Source: Nitrososphaerota archaeon (lineage in GTDB: Archaea; Thermoproteota; Nitrososphaeria; Nitrososphaerales; Nitrosopumilaceae). Taken from it: a stretch of 64,000 bases of DNA. The stretch spans positions 1 through 64,000 of the forward strand of contig JAGWHF010000001.1 in the NCBI GenBank assembly GCA_028866895.1, written 5' to 3'. A model generated the notes under the pieces. That model searched no databases and was not told where the DNA came from. It worked only from the letters and a program-made list of their open reading frames with translations. Shown here piece by piece: positions 33,380 to 41,564 of this stretch. A program made the position numbers and the translations under genes. Position 1 is the stretch's first letter. Each line of letters starts with the position of its first letter.

Positions 33380-34139
33380 CCGACATCCTCCCAAGGTTCT
33401 TTTTTATCGCAAGCACGGAATCGCTGAGGTTCTTCCTGTTGTCAAACCTTCCCCCCCTTCCATGACCGCGCCTTCCTGCGGCCTTGCAGGCAGCTACAAG
33501 CAGGCCCATTCCCCTAGTCACGTTGTCGACAATGGTGACATCCGCTGCCTGCGCGGTGCGCGACATCGGGTTGAGGTCAAAGGTTATCACCTTCTTTCCA
33601 AACTTTTTTAGCGCCAATGTCCTGTCCCCGTCCTCGAGGGGGACCAGAATCACGTCCCCGATGAATATTCCCCGCTCGTCCACCACCCTTCTCGCACTGT
33701 CAAGCCTTGGGATTTGCCTTGAGAACCTCTCGTCGAGGCCCAGTATCTCTGCAGCTCCGTTCTCCCTGAGGACGCCTGCTATGGCCCTCTTCCTCTTTCT
33801 GCTTGCATAAAACAGGTTGACCTCGATCTTTGCGCCGATGACCCTTGCAAGGGAGACTATCTCCTTTGGGCAGAGCGCCGCAAAGTTTCCGTTCACCGAG
33901 ATGACGGGATGCCTGGCCTCGACAAGCATCCGCGCAGCCGCCCTTATTGCCATCCTCGAGGCCCTCGAGGTCCTCTCGCCTATGAGGTAGTCGAACATCT
34001 CGCCCCTGCCATGTGCAAGAAGTCCCTCTTCCACCACGAGGCCGTCCCTGTAGCCGCGCACCAGCCTCTCACGAATGTGTAGCGAGACTGCCCTTGGGTG
34101 GGTTCTTGGAATCAGCAAGCGTGCTACCTTGCCCCGCAC
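33372..34139 (-). CDS. 4-phosphopantoate-beta-alanine ligase (phosphopantothenate synthetase)
   Basis: This archaeal enzyme joins 4-phosphopantoate to beta-alanine, replacing bacterial PanC/CoaA. The 255-residue protein has IPRTHPRAVSLHIRERLV near the start, SVNGNFAALCPKEIVSLA, NLFYASRKRKRAI and GDRTLALKKFGKKVITFDLNP, all typical. Its N-terminus overlaps the pantoate kinase gene by 16 nt, and its end overlaps panB. It was formerly annotated as DUF137 in many genomes. Confidence 0.92.
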   Translation of the reverse strand: MRGKVARLLIPRTHPRAVSLHIRERLVRGYRDGLVVEEGLLAHGRGEMFDYLIGERTSRASRMAIRAAARMLVEARHPVISVNGNFAALCPKEIVSLARVIGAKIEVNLFYASRKRKRAIAGVLRENGAAEILGLDERFSRQIPRLDSARRVVDERGIFIGDVILVPLEDGDRTLALKKFGKKVITFDLNPMSRTAQAADVTIVDNVTRGMGLLVAACKAAGRRGHGRGGRFDNRKNLSDSVLAIKKNLGRMSDA

Positions 34140-35002
34140 TTGTCGATCTCTGTCCTTATGATTATCCCGTCATGATACTTTTCGAGTATTCGCAGTACTT
34201 CTGGCTCCCTCTGCCTTGGAATCAGCGTAAATACAGTCTCCCCAAACATTGCAATCCCGCACTTGTATCCCTCCCGCTGCAGGTCGTCAATCACCTGCTG
34301 CATCCTTGGCGTTATGACTCCGACATACCTTGCAAATTCAAGCGACATGTCTAGGAACTCCATCTGGTCCCTCGACCTCAGGAGCCGCGCCACCATCTTG
34401 CCCCCGAGGCCGTTTACCTTTGAGAGCTCCGTCCTGATGAATTCCTTCGTGGAAACTGGCGAGAAGCAGACCACGATGGCAGTAAAATCCGTGTGGATCT
34501 TTTTGAGGCTGCCTATCCCCGGGGCGCCGTACTTTGTCCTTATCTCAAATCCTCCATGGTACGACGACAGCACGGTTCCAAGCCCCGTCTTGCAGTGGAT
34601 CTCCGCGTTATGGGCTATCTGCCCTACCTGGGTCCTTGAGAGGTTCGTTCCAAGCGCCCTGTTCAGCGCAAACGCAAGGCTGAGCGCAACCGCGCCACTT
34701 GAGCCAAGGCCGTAGCCTACCGGGATCTCGGCATGGTGTACGATATCAAGAAAACGGTTGCCCTCCACCATCTTCAGGAACTCCCTTGCAACAAATTCAG
34801 AGACCTGGGTGTTGCCTGACCTGTATCCAGTGGTGGTGATTTGAAACCCCCTCCGGTCAGTCGTTACCTTTACCCTTGTCGTGACCCCCTTCTTTATGCA
34901 AAATCCTGCACCGATGGATCCCTTGAATTCGGGCCTCTCCGGCTCCACCTGCGCCTTGAAGAATCCCGTTATGTGCCCCGGTGCAAAGGCTTCGGCCTGC
35001 AT
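34124..35002 (-). CDS. Pantoate kinase (GHMP family)
   Basis: Pantoate kinase makes 4-phosphopantoate, the first step of the archaeal CoA route. The 292-residue protein starts MQAEAFAPGHITGFF and has the GHMP ATP loop PVGYGLGSSGAVALSLAFAL. The C-terminal part includes CGIAMFGETVFTLI, where a GHMP motif 3 glycine-rich loop sits. It is first in the minus-strand CoA operon, diverging from the AbrB-PhoU gene at 35065. Confidence 0.92.
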   Translation of the reverse strand: MQAEAFAPGHITGFFKAQVEPERPEFKGSIGAGFCIKKGVTTRVKVTTDRRGFQITTTGYRSGNTQVSEFVAREFLKMVEGNRFLDIVHHAEIPVGYGLGSSGAVALSLAFALNRALGTNLSRTQVGQIAHNAEIHCKTGLGTVLSSYHGGFEIRTKYGAPGIGSLKKIHTDFTAIVVCFSPVSTKEFIRTELSKVNGLGGKMVARLLRSRDQMEFLDMSLEFARYVGVITPRMQQVIDDLQREGYKCGIAMFGETVFTLIPRQREPEVLRILEKYHDGIIIRTEIDKCGAR

Positions 35003-35064
35003 GATTAATTTAAATTTTAGAAAAAATATAAAAATAGTGATTATATTATTTATATCAGTATAAA
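35003..35064. promoter_or_regulatory. AT-only divergent promoter region
   Basis: The 62-bp spacer is almost entirely A/T in a GC-rich neighbourhood. TTTAAATTTT serves the CoA operon side and TTATTTATAT at about 35046-35055 the plus-strand regulator side, each close enough for leaderless transcripts. Confidence 0.6.
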
Positions 35065-36039
35065 TTGACTAAATTCATCAGGCGCCTGCAGAAAGTGGGA
35101 AGCAGCATACTGGTCTCGCTTCCAGTGGAATGGGTGGTTGCAAACAGGCTCGGGAAGAGCGACGAGGTGGAGCTTGAGACGGGCACCAACAGCATCTCGA
35201 TAACCCCGACCGGGAACAGCAGGCCGCCAAAGGAGGTGGTAATCGAATACCCTCTGTCAAAACAGGAGAACATAAGCGCGGACGTGACCGGGGCCTACCT
35301 TCTGGGCTATGACATCATAAAGATAAAGGGCAGGTCGGCAATCTCGGTTGAGGACAGGGAGAGGATCCGGGGACTGATGCGCCGTCTGGTGGGAATGGAG
35401 ATCGTCGACGAGGACTCTACGAACCTAAACGTCCAGTTCCTGCTTGACGCCACCACGATGAGCCCTGACAAGATACTCAAGAGGATGGGCTCTATTGCCC
35501 TTGCCCTGTTCCGCGATACGGCAAACTCGCTGGTATCAGACGACAGGACGGTGCTGCAGACAATCCCCAGCAGGGACGACGAGATTGACAGGCAGTACTT
35601 TCTGCTTGTCAGGCTGATACGTAGCGCCCTTGTTGACAGGCGGCTTGCAACCGCCTTTAACCTGGGAAACATTGACATCCTGGATTACAGGGTGGCAGCA
35701 AACGTGATGGAGACCGCGGGCGACACGATAGTTGAGCTTGCAAACTCCATCCAGGACATCACCACCTCGAAGGCCGACTCGAAGAGACTCCACTCGCTTG
35801 CAATGGAGATAGAGTACATCCATGAGAAATCCATAACCTCATTTGTCGAGAACAACAGGCTGCTTGCAATAGAGGCAATAAGGTCATTTCGAGAGTACCA
35901 GAAAAGAATCTCCGAATTAAGATCACATGGATCGAAGAACCATCTCTCCATCCAGTTCTTGGATCTTGTCTATACTCTCGAAAAACTTGCAAGATGCTGG
36001 GCCGACATTGCCGATCTTGTAAAGCCAGTCTACACCTAG
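35065..36039 (+). CDS. AbrB-PhoU regulator, second copy
   Basis: The 324-residue protein has an N-terminal AbrB-type hairpin (FIRRLQKVGSSILVSLPVEWV, then LGKSDEVELETGTNSISI) and two PhoU-like repeats (SRDDEIDRQYFLLVRLIRSAL, LEKLARCWADIADLVKP). It parallels the protein at 16149, though repeats have lost some acidic residues, and it lies by the CoA operon rather than by a phosphate transporter. It may regulate another phosphate-responsive set. Starts with TTG at 35065. The stop overlaps the convergent Nudix gene by 4 nt. Confidence 0.82.
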   Translation: MTKFIRRLQKVGSSILVSLPVEWVVANRLGKSDEVELETGTNSISITPTGNSRPPKEVVIEYPLSKQENISADVTGAYLLGYDIIKIKGRSAISVEDRERIRGLMRRLVGMEIVDEDSTNLNVQFLLDATTMSPDKILKRMGSIALALFRDTANSLVSDDRTVLQTIPSRDDEIDRQYFLLVRLIRSALVDRRLATAFNLGNIDILDYRVAANVMETAGDTIVELANSIQDITTSKADSKRLHSLAMEIEYIHEKSITSFVENNRLLAIEAIRSFREYQKRISELRSHGSKNHLSIQFLDLVYTLEKLARCWADIADLVKPVYT

Positions 36040-36542
36040 GACTTTTTCTTCATGGAATAGGTCAGGACTGCGCAGATTGTCTTTGAATCCGTGATCCTGC
36101 CTGAAAGTATCATCCTTACAAGCTTCTTGAGGTCCATCTTTACAACTGATATTATCTCGTCGTCATCGAGGTTGAGGCCGGAGACAATTTCTAGCCCCGA
36201 TGCCAAGAAGCAGTGGATTACCTCCGTGTTGTAGCCTATCGACGGGTAGAACTTTACAAGCGGCACCATCTTCCTTGCCTTGTGGCCGGTCTCTTCGAGG
36301 AGCTCCCTTGACGCGCATTTTTTTGGCGACTCGCCCCTGTCCATGGTGCCTGCCGGGATCTCAAGGACAAACCCGTGGGGAAACCTGTGCTGCTTTACCA
36401 GTAGGACCTTCCCGTTCTCCACCGCCAGTATGGCGGCAGCTCCCGGGTGCTCGATGACCTCCCTCTTCACCCTGCGCCCCCTTATCGATACATCATAAAT
36501 GCTCAGTGAGAGCACCCTTCCCTTGTAAATCGGCTTGCGCAT
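36036..36542 (-). CDS. Nudix hydrolase (ADP-ribose pyrophosphatase-like)
   Basis: The Nudix box is complete (G-x5-E-x7-RELLEETG: GTMDRGESPKKCASRELL then EETG). VKQHRFPHGFVLEIPAG before it and PSIGYNTEVIHCFLA after it are the ADP-ribose pyrophosphatase pattern. It likely clears ADP-ribose or a similar sugar nucleotide. I use the ATG at 36542 (MRKPIYKGRVL), giving 168 residues; six extra residues are possible from 36560. It lies downstream of the Lrp-type gene. Confidence 0.88.
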   Translation of the reverse strand: MRKPIYKGRVLSLSIYDVSIRGRRVKREVIEHPGAAAILAVENGKVLLVKQHRFPHGFVLEIPAGTMDRGESPKKCASRELLEETGHKARKMVPLVKFYPSIGYNTEVIHCFLASGLEIVSGLNLDDDEIISVVKMDLKKLVRMILSGRITDSKTICAVLTYSMKKKS

Positions 36543-36566
36543 TGATGCTGCTGGAGCCAAAATAAG

Positions 36567-37481
36567 TTATGAATGTATCTGGGATGCAAGGTGCAATTTC
36601 TTGGACTTTCTTGCATCCTCGATTGTGTCCCTGACCCATTTTTGCGGAAAATTGATCTCCTTGGGTATGAAGAGATCCACCGATTGGATTCCCTCAACAT
36701 CGTGAACCCGCTCGCCAAGCTCGTCAATCTTGTAAATGTTGTCGCCATAGAAGAAGAGCACTATCTTGTCAAGGTGGACAAACGGCTTTTGGAGGAAGAA
36801 ACTGCCGAACCTCTCCTCCAGCACCGGCAGGGTCCGCCTCACGTTCTCGACTGATACTAGGATTGCAAACGGGATGTACCCGCCCATCTTTCTTGGGTTG
36901 TAAATCAGGGTGAACTGGATTGCCTCGTCATTTTGAAGCTTCTCAAGCGACCTTGCAACTGTCTTGCTTGAAAAACCGGAAACCTTCGCGATCTCCTCCA
37001 TCCTCATCCTGGGATCACTTAGCAGTATGTCGATTATTGCAATGTCGGTCTTTGTCAGGTCCGACCTTATCCCGCGGTTCTTGGCCTCAAATATGCTCAA
37101 CACCCTGACATCCCTCAGTATGTTCTTTGCAACCTCCATGAAGCGCTCCGGGTCGCCCCTTACCACTATGCTGCATACCGTGATTCCCCCCACGCACGGC
37201 ACTACAAAGAATGGCTCCCCGACAAGCCGTATCTTGCTTATGATCTCCTGCAAGTCCTTTCCAAGCACGACAAAATAGAGGACGCTGTATCCCAGGACCG
37301 GCGGTTCTATCTTCAGCGCAAAATTGCCGATTACCCCTTCCTTTATCATCTTCTTCACCCTTGATTTTACGGCAACCCCTGATATCCCGATCTCCTTTCC
37401 TATCTGGCTGTCTGGGCTGCGGCAGTTGTTGAGCAGCCTGGAGAGGATCTCTACATCTAATTTGTCTATTCTTTTCATCAA
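36567..37481 (-). CDS. Lrp/AsnC-family regulator with two HTH units
   Basis: The 304-residue protein is a double-length Lrp type. The first HTH is at residues 5-55 (DKLDVEILSRLLNNCRSPDSQIGKEIGIS, then RVKKMIKEGVIGNFAL), followed by an RAM-like domain. The second HTH is at about 145-195 (KTDIAIIDILLSDPRMRMEEIAKVSGFSSKTVARSLEKL), with another RAM-like part. Such tandem proteins occur in this phylum. Target unknown; it is divergent from the ABC exporter operon at 37573, which it may control. Confidence 0.85.
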   Translation of the reverse strand: MMKRIDKLDVEILSRLLNNCRSPDSQIGKEIGISGVAVKSRVKKMIKEGVIGNFALKIEPPVLGYSVLYFVVLGKDLQEIISKIRLVGEPFFVVPCVGGITVCSIVVRGDPERFMEVAKNILRDVRVLSIFEAKNRGIRSDLTKTDIAIIDILLSDPRMRMEEIAKVSGFSSKTVARSLEKLQNDEAIQFTLIYNPRKMGGYIPFAILVSVENVRRTLPVLEERFGSFFLQKPFVHLDKIVLFFYGDNIYKIDELGERVHDVEGIQSVDLFIPKEINFPQKWVRDTIEDARKSKKLHLASQIHS

Positions 37482-37572
37482 ATCTGTTCTTTCATTCGGA
37501 TATAGAACAATTATGTATATAATTGTCGTGTTCTTTAATAAAAATCTGACAAAATATTAAATATACGACTAA

Positions 37573-38784
37573 TTGGTGATCATCGTGGATTACAGGGCCC
37601 AGATAGGCATCAGGTTCATTACAAGGCGCAAGGGGAGCCTGATAGCTGCCTGCCTTGCAATCGCAATAGCAATCCTCGTCGTACAGGTAAACTCTGTGAT
37701 CTTTCAAGGCCTTTACGATGCAATTGTACGGGATCTTGTGAATTACCGCTTTGGCAACGTCTTTATCTCAAAGAGGGGGGACTTTATCGACCGCAACGCG
37801 TTTATGCTTGTGAACTGGCTCGACAGGATTCCATACGTCGAGGGAGCCGCCCCGCGGCTTGATTATTCTGCATTGTCGTTAAACTCTACAGTCAACGGCC
37901 AGCTCATCCAGGATCTCAACGCACCCGTACCGGTGATTGGGGTCGATCCTGCGTGGGACAAGGAGGCGTCCACGCTCTATCAGACGGTACAGGGCCAGTA
38001 CGTCTCATTCAGGGACTCCATCGTCCTCGGCGCGCTTGTTGACAGGGATCTGGGTTATCCAAAGATAGGGGACACAGTAAAGCTGCGGTTCAAGGACCAG
38101 TTTGGAAACGACGTACTGAAAAGATTTGTGATCGTGGGAATTTCCAAGACTGCGGGAAGCGAGGGCAATGACAACGGGGTGATAATCAACATCGATACAC
38201 TCAGGGAGATCATGCAGAGGCCCTACCAGAGCTCCGAGATCATCGTGAGGCTAAACAACCCCTCCAAGGCGGAATATGTCAAGGATCTCTTCCTCAGCGC
38301 ATTCCCCTCAAATGCCGACAGGTTCAAGGCCCAGACGATAGAGGAGGCTGCCGAGGTACAGCTTGCAGGCTTTAGGTCGGGAATCGCCCTCATCAATCTG
38401 GTCGGCCTTTTCGGCATGATATCGTCGGCATTCGGGGTCGTAACAATACAGATGATGCAGGTGACAAGCAAGACCAGGGACATAGGCGTCATGAGGGCCA
38501 TCGGTTCCAAGAGGAAGGACATACTGCTCGTTTTCATCTTCCAGGGAATAGTGATAGGGGCCATAGGGGCGGCCATTGGCACCGGCATGGCACTTGCCTA
38601 CACGACATATGCCAAGGAGACCCACATGACATTCAACGGCAGCCTGGCACTTGAAGTAAAATACAACTGGACAAGCCTGGCCCAGACGGACCTTATGGCG
38701 TTCATCCTTGCAATCGTGGCATCCATCTACCCTGCATTCAAGGCAACAAAACTTCAACCAGTGGAGGCGATCAGGACTGCCTGA
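37573..38784 (+). CDS. MacB/FtsX-type ABC transporter permease
   Basis: The 403-residue protein has the MacB/LolC layout: an N-terminal helix after RRKGSLIAACLAIAIAILVVQV, a large external domain (about 50-260) and three C-terminal helices (LVGLFGMISSAFGVVTI, DILLVFIFQGIVIGAIGAAIGTG, DLMAFILAIVASIYPAF). MRAIGSKRKDI is the usual cytoplasmic coupling segment. Starts at TTG 37573, GTG 37576 or GTG 37585 are all possible. Its stop is 4 nt before the ATPase gene. Together they probably export or extract an envelope component. Confidence 0.87.
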   Translation: MVIIVDYRAQIGIRFITRRKGSLIAACLAIAIAILVVQVNSVIFQGLYDAIVRDLVNYRFGNVFISKRGDFIDRNAFMLVNWLDRIPYVEGAAPRLDYSALSLNSTVNGQLIQDLNAPVPVIGVDPAWDKEASTLYQTVQGQYVSFRDSIVLGALVDRDLGYPKIGDTVKLRFKDQFGNDVLKRFVIVGISKTAGSEGNDNGVIINIDTLREIMQRPYQSSEIIVRLNNPSKAEYVKDLFLSAFPSNADRFKAQTIEEAAEVQLAGFRSGIALINLVGLFGMISSAFGVVTIQMMQVTSKTRDIGVMRAIGSKRKDILLVFIFQGIVIGAIGAAIGTGMALAYTTYAKETHMTFNGSLALEVKYNWTSLAQTDLMAFILAIVASIYPAFKATKLQPVEAIRTA

Positions 38785-38788
38785 TTCC

Positions 38789-39475
38789 GTGCTGGAGGTG
38801 CTCAACCTGGAAAAGACCTACGGCGAGGGTGAGACCAAGGTAAAGGCGCTGCAAAACATCAATTTTACGGTACGAAGGGGAGAGTTCATGCTTATAGTGG
38901 GCAGCTCGGGCTCGGGGAAGACCACGCTGCTCAACATGATAGGCCTCCTTGACAGGCCTACGCGCGGCAAGGTCATAATAGACGGCGTGGACACCACGGC
39001 CCTCAACGACAACGATCTCTCCGCCTTTAGGAATTCCAAGCTGGGCTTTATCTTCCAGTTCTCCAACCTGCTGCCCGACCTTACGGTGCTTGAGAACGTC
39101 GTCCTCCCTCGGAAGATCCAGGGGACGCTTGCGGGCGCAGAGGACGAGGCAAGACAGCTGCTAAAGACAGTCGGGCTTGAATCACAGGTGGACAAGTTTG
39201 CAAACAAGGTCTCTGGAGGGCAGGCCCAGAGGGCCGCGATAACAAGGTCGCTGATAAACAAGCCAGCCGTCGTACTGGCGGACGAGCCGACGGGCAGCCT
39301 CGACTCTGTATCAGCAGAGATGACAGTCCAGCTTCTCAAGTCCTTGAACAGGAAGCTCAACCAGACCTTCATCATAGTAACACATGACCGGCCGCAGTTT
39401 GGGGATGTGGATAAAATAATAACAGTAAAAGATGGCAGGATTGTAGAAGGCGAATTGGAGGCAAACCAGCCATGA
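38789..39475 (+). CDS. LolD/MacB-type ABC transporter ATPase
   Basis: Walker A is GSSGSGKTT, the signature is VSGGQAQRAAITRSL, and Walker B is VVLADEPTGSLDS, the sequence typical of LolD/MacB ATPases. The frame is open into the permease gene; the GTG at 38789, four bases after its stop, is the proper start and gives 228 residues (MLEVLNLEKTYGEGETK). Its stop overlaps the secreted-protein gene (ATGA at 39472), so three genes form one unit. Confidence 0.92.
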   Translation: MLEVLNLEKTYGEGETKVKALQNINFTVRRGEFMLIVGSSGSGKTTLLNMIGLLDRPTRGKVIIDGVDTTALNDNDLSAFRNSKLGFIFQFSNLLPDLTVLENVVLPRKIQGTLAGAEDEARQLLKTVGLESQVDKFANKVSGGQAQRAAITRSLINKPAVVLADEPTGSLDSVSAEMTVQLLKSLNRKLNQTFIIVTHDRPQFGDVDKIITVKDGRIVEGELEANQP

Positions 39476-41133
39476 CAATAAAGACAATCCTCATCCTGGC
39501 GGCATTTCTTGCAGGACAGATGGTCATCCCAATCTATGCCCAGAGTGCTCCGGAAATGACCCAGCCTGGCGAGTCCCCGTTCGAGCACGGCTACAACGAC
39601 GTCAAGTTCCTTGATGCCTACTTTGGCTACCCGAACCAGAAGATCGAGGTCCAGCCTGGAGACCAGAACGTCCCGCTGACAATACTGTTTTCAAACGTCG
39701 GGACCGAGGACATTGCGGGAATCCGGGCGCTGCTGAGCCTTCCAATCGGCTTCTCGGCCGCAACCCCGCTGGTCGAGGGCCTTATCGAGGCCGATACCTC
39801 GCAGGCCGCAACGGCCGGCAGCTCATTTACGCTAACCTTCTATGTCAACCTCGACAAGTCGCTCCAGGTGCATGACTACTCGGGCACCGTCAAGCTTACC
39901 TACAGCAGGGTAAGGGAGAACGGCGTACACCAGGCCTTTTACGACTTTAACTTCAAGGTAACCGGCAGGAGCGTGCTGAACATGAATGCGGAGAACCCGT
40001 TCATCCAGCCGGCTTCAAACAACCAGGTGACAGTCAAAGTGTCTGACAACGGTACGGCCCCGATAAACAACGTCGACATCTCGCTTAACCCGCTTGTCGG
40101 GACCAACGCCTCTGGAGATCTATCCAACCTACAAAATGTAGTAATAGACCAGCGCCACTGGAATGTCGGCACTGTCCAGGCAGGCATGTCGAAGACCTTC
40201 TCCTTTAACGCATTCATACCGCAGGACATCGCAGGCCAGAGCCTCCACGTGCCGCTGACCGTGACATATTTTGACGGGCAGGGCAACCAGATCACCAAGG
40301 ACCGTACAGTTGACCTCATCGTAGGCCCTGCCAACTCCAATTTCAACATAAAGCTCTCAACGCCATCCTACATCATGATGGGGGTAATGCAGAACCTCAC
40401 GGTTGGACTGGAGAATCTCTCACCCTCCAAGATATCAAACGTCGCAATCACGATCACCCCAAGCTCGTCCGACCTGAGGATCCTCGATGACCCCAGGTGG
40501 TACGTGAACGAGATACCTCCGCTGACCAGTACAGATTTGAGAATACCGGTATTTGCAGACCAGAACATTGCCAACCAGGCCGTGAACTTTGACGTAAACA
40601 TGCAGTATACAAAGGACGGCTCTACTGTAATAGAGAGCCAGAGCTTTGCAAGCTACATCAGGCCCGTAATCGACGTATCGGTGTACGGCGTGCAGGAGTC
40701 CGAGATTGCCGGCCAGAAGATGATCATAGGCAACGTGCTCAACGAGGGAAACATCAAGGGCCAGTTTGCGATAGTGACAATTGACCCGCTGGAGGGGTCC
40801 ACCATAAAGGAGGCCACGCAGTACATCGGCGACATTGACATCGACGCGCCTACGCCTTTCAACGTGCCGGTCCAATCCACCACCGGCCACCTGTCGGGGG
40901 ACCAGCGGGTGCTAGTCACACTTACCTACAAGGACACCCTGCTGCAACCCCACACGCTGACCCAGACGGACACGATCTCATTTGGAAAACCCGCTCCGGA
41001 GACGGGCGGGAACCTGTCCCAGCTCCAGCTCGTCATCCTTGTCGCAATAGCGGCGGGAATAGGGGGCATTGTGTTCAAGATCAAGAAAAAGCCGAGGGAA
41101 GCAATAGAGACCAAGGTTCCTGAAGCAAGCTAA
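39472..41133 (+). CDS. Secreted, membrane-anchored beta-sandwich protein partner of ABC exporter
   Basis: The 553-residue protein has a signal peptide (TILILAAFLAGQMVIPIYAQ) and several immunoglobulin-like repeats of the S-layer/CARDB kind (VPLTILFSNVGTEDIAGI, QVTVKVSDNGTAPINNVDISL, NLTVGLENLSPSKISNVAITI, MIIGNVLNEGNIKGQFAIVTI). A C-terminal helix (LVILVAIAAGIGGIVF) and a basic tail anchor it. It has no PEFG motif. Being translationally coupled to the ATPase gene, it should be the periplasmic-side part of the exporter or its regulator. Confidence 0.82.
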   Translation: MTIKTILILAAFLAGQMVIPIYAQSAPEMTQPGESPFEHGYNDVKFLDAYFGYPNQKIEVQPGDQNVPLTILFSNVGTEDIAGIRALLSLPIGFSAATPLVEGLIEADTSQAATAGSSFTLTFYVNLDKSLQVHDYSGTVKLTYSRVRENGVHQAFYDFNFKVTGRSVLNMNAENPFIQPASNNQVTVKVSDNGTAPINNVDISLNPLVGTNASGDLSNLQNVVIDQRHWNVGTVQAGMSKTFSFNAFIPQDIAGQSLHVPLTVTYFDGQGNQITKDRTVDLIVGPANSNFNIKLSTPSYIMMGVMQNLTVGLENLSPSKISNVAITITPSSSDLRILDDPRWYVNEIPPLTSTDLRIPVFADQNIANQAVNFDVNMQYTKDGSTVIESQSFASYIRPVIDVSVYGVQESEIAGQKMIIGNVLNEGNIKGQFAIVTIDPLEGSTIKEATQYIGDIDIDAPTPFNVPVQSTTGHLSGDQRVLVTLTYKDTLLQPHTLTQTDTISFGKPAPETGGNLSQLQLVILVAIAAGIGGIVFKIKKKPREAIETKVPEAS

Positions 41134-41166
41134 AGTTATTATTTAGAAGACTGCCAGTTTTGGGGT

Positions 41167-41559
41167 ATGGCTTCGGATGAGATCGAAGTCCCAAAAGAGA
41201 TCCGTCCCTTCATGATGGAGGGAGCTGAAGAAACAAACTTGGGCCAGAAAAATGGAGCCATCAGGCAATTCCGTTATGGAAATTTACACATCAGGGAGTA
41301 TGATGACAAGTATCTTGTCCACATGGACAAGGTGGACCCAAGAAACGATCCCCTCGGCCACCTGATACACGACGCGCCGGAATTCCTGGTGGGGATGGCA
41401 AGCGCCTACTTTTGCGGAAAGAGGATTGCATCCGAGGTGTACAAGCTGCAAAAAAACAGGCCCTTTGCGGCAGTAGGGGCCGGCGTGGCAGGGCTGCTGG
41501 CCTCCGCAGTAACAGGATATCTGGGATATTCGCTTGCCAAGAAGCTGAAAGATCTCTAG
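41167..41559 (+). CDS. Hypothetical protein with C-terminal membrane helix
   Basis: The family is unknown. Residues 1-65 are polar (FRYGNLHIREYDDKYLVHMDKVDPRND), then a helical part with GMASAYFCGKRIASEV and a hydrophobic C-terminus (AAVGAGVAGLLASAVTGYLGYSLA) that would insert in a membrane. It precedes the UbiB kinase by 5 nt on the same strand, suggesting they act together at the membrane. Confidence 0.65.
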   Translation: MASDEIEVPKEIRPFMMEGAEETNLGQKNGAIRQFRYGNLHIREYDDKYLVHMDKVDPRNDPLGHLIHDAPEFLVGMASAYFCGKRIASEVYKLQKNRPFAAVGAGVAGLLASAVTGYLGYSLAKKLKDL

Positions 41560-41564
41560 GAGTC

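Noticed and set aside
32436-33611. Long open frame on the plus strand (about 390 codons) across the CoA genes
   Set aside because: It lies antisense to panB and parts of its neighbours, which are unmistakable, and its translation is Ser/Pro-rich with no motif. It is a composition shadow.
39472-41133. PEFG-type sorting signal on the secreted exporter partner
   Set aside because: The C-terminus has a membrane helix and a Lys-rich tail but no PEFG motif, unlike PstS.
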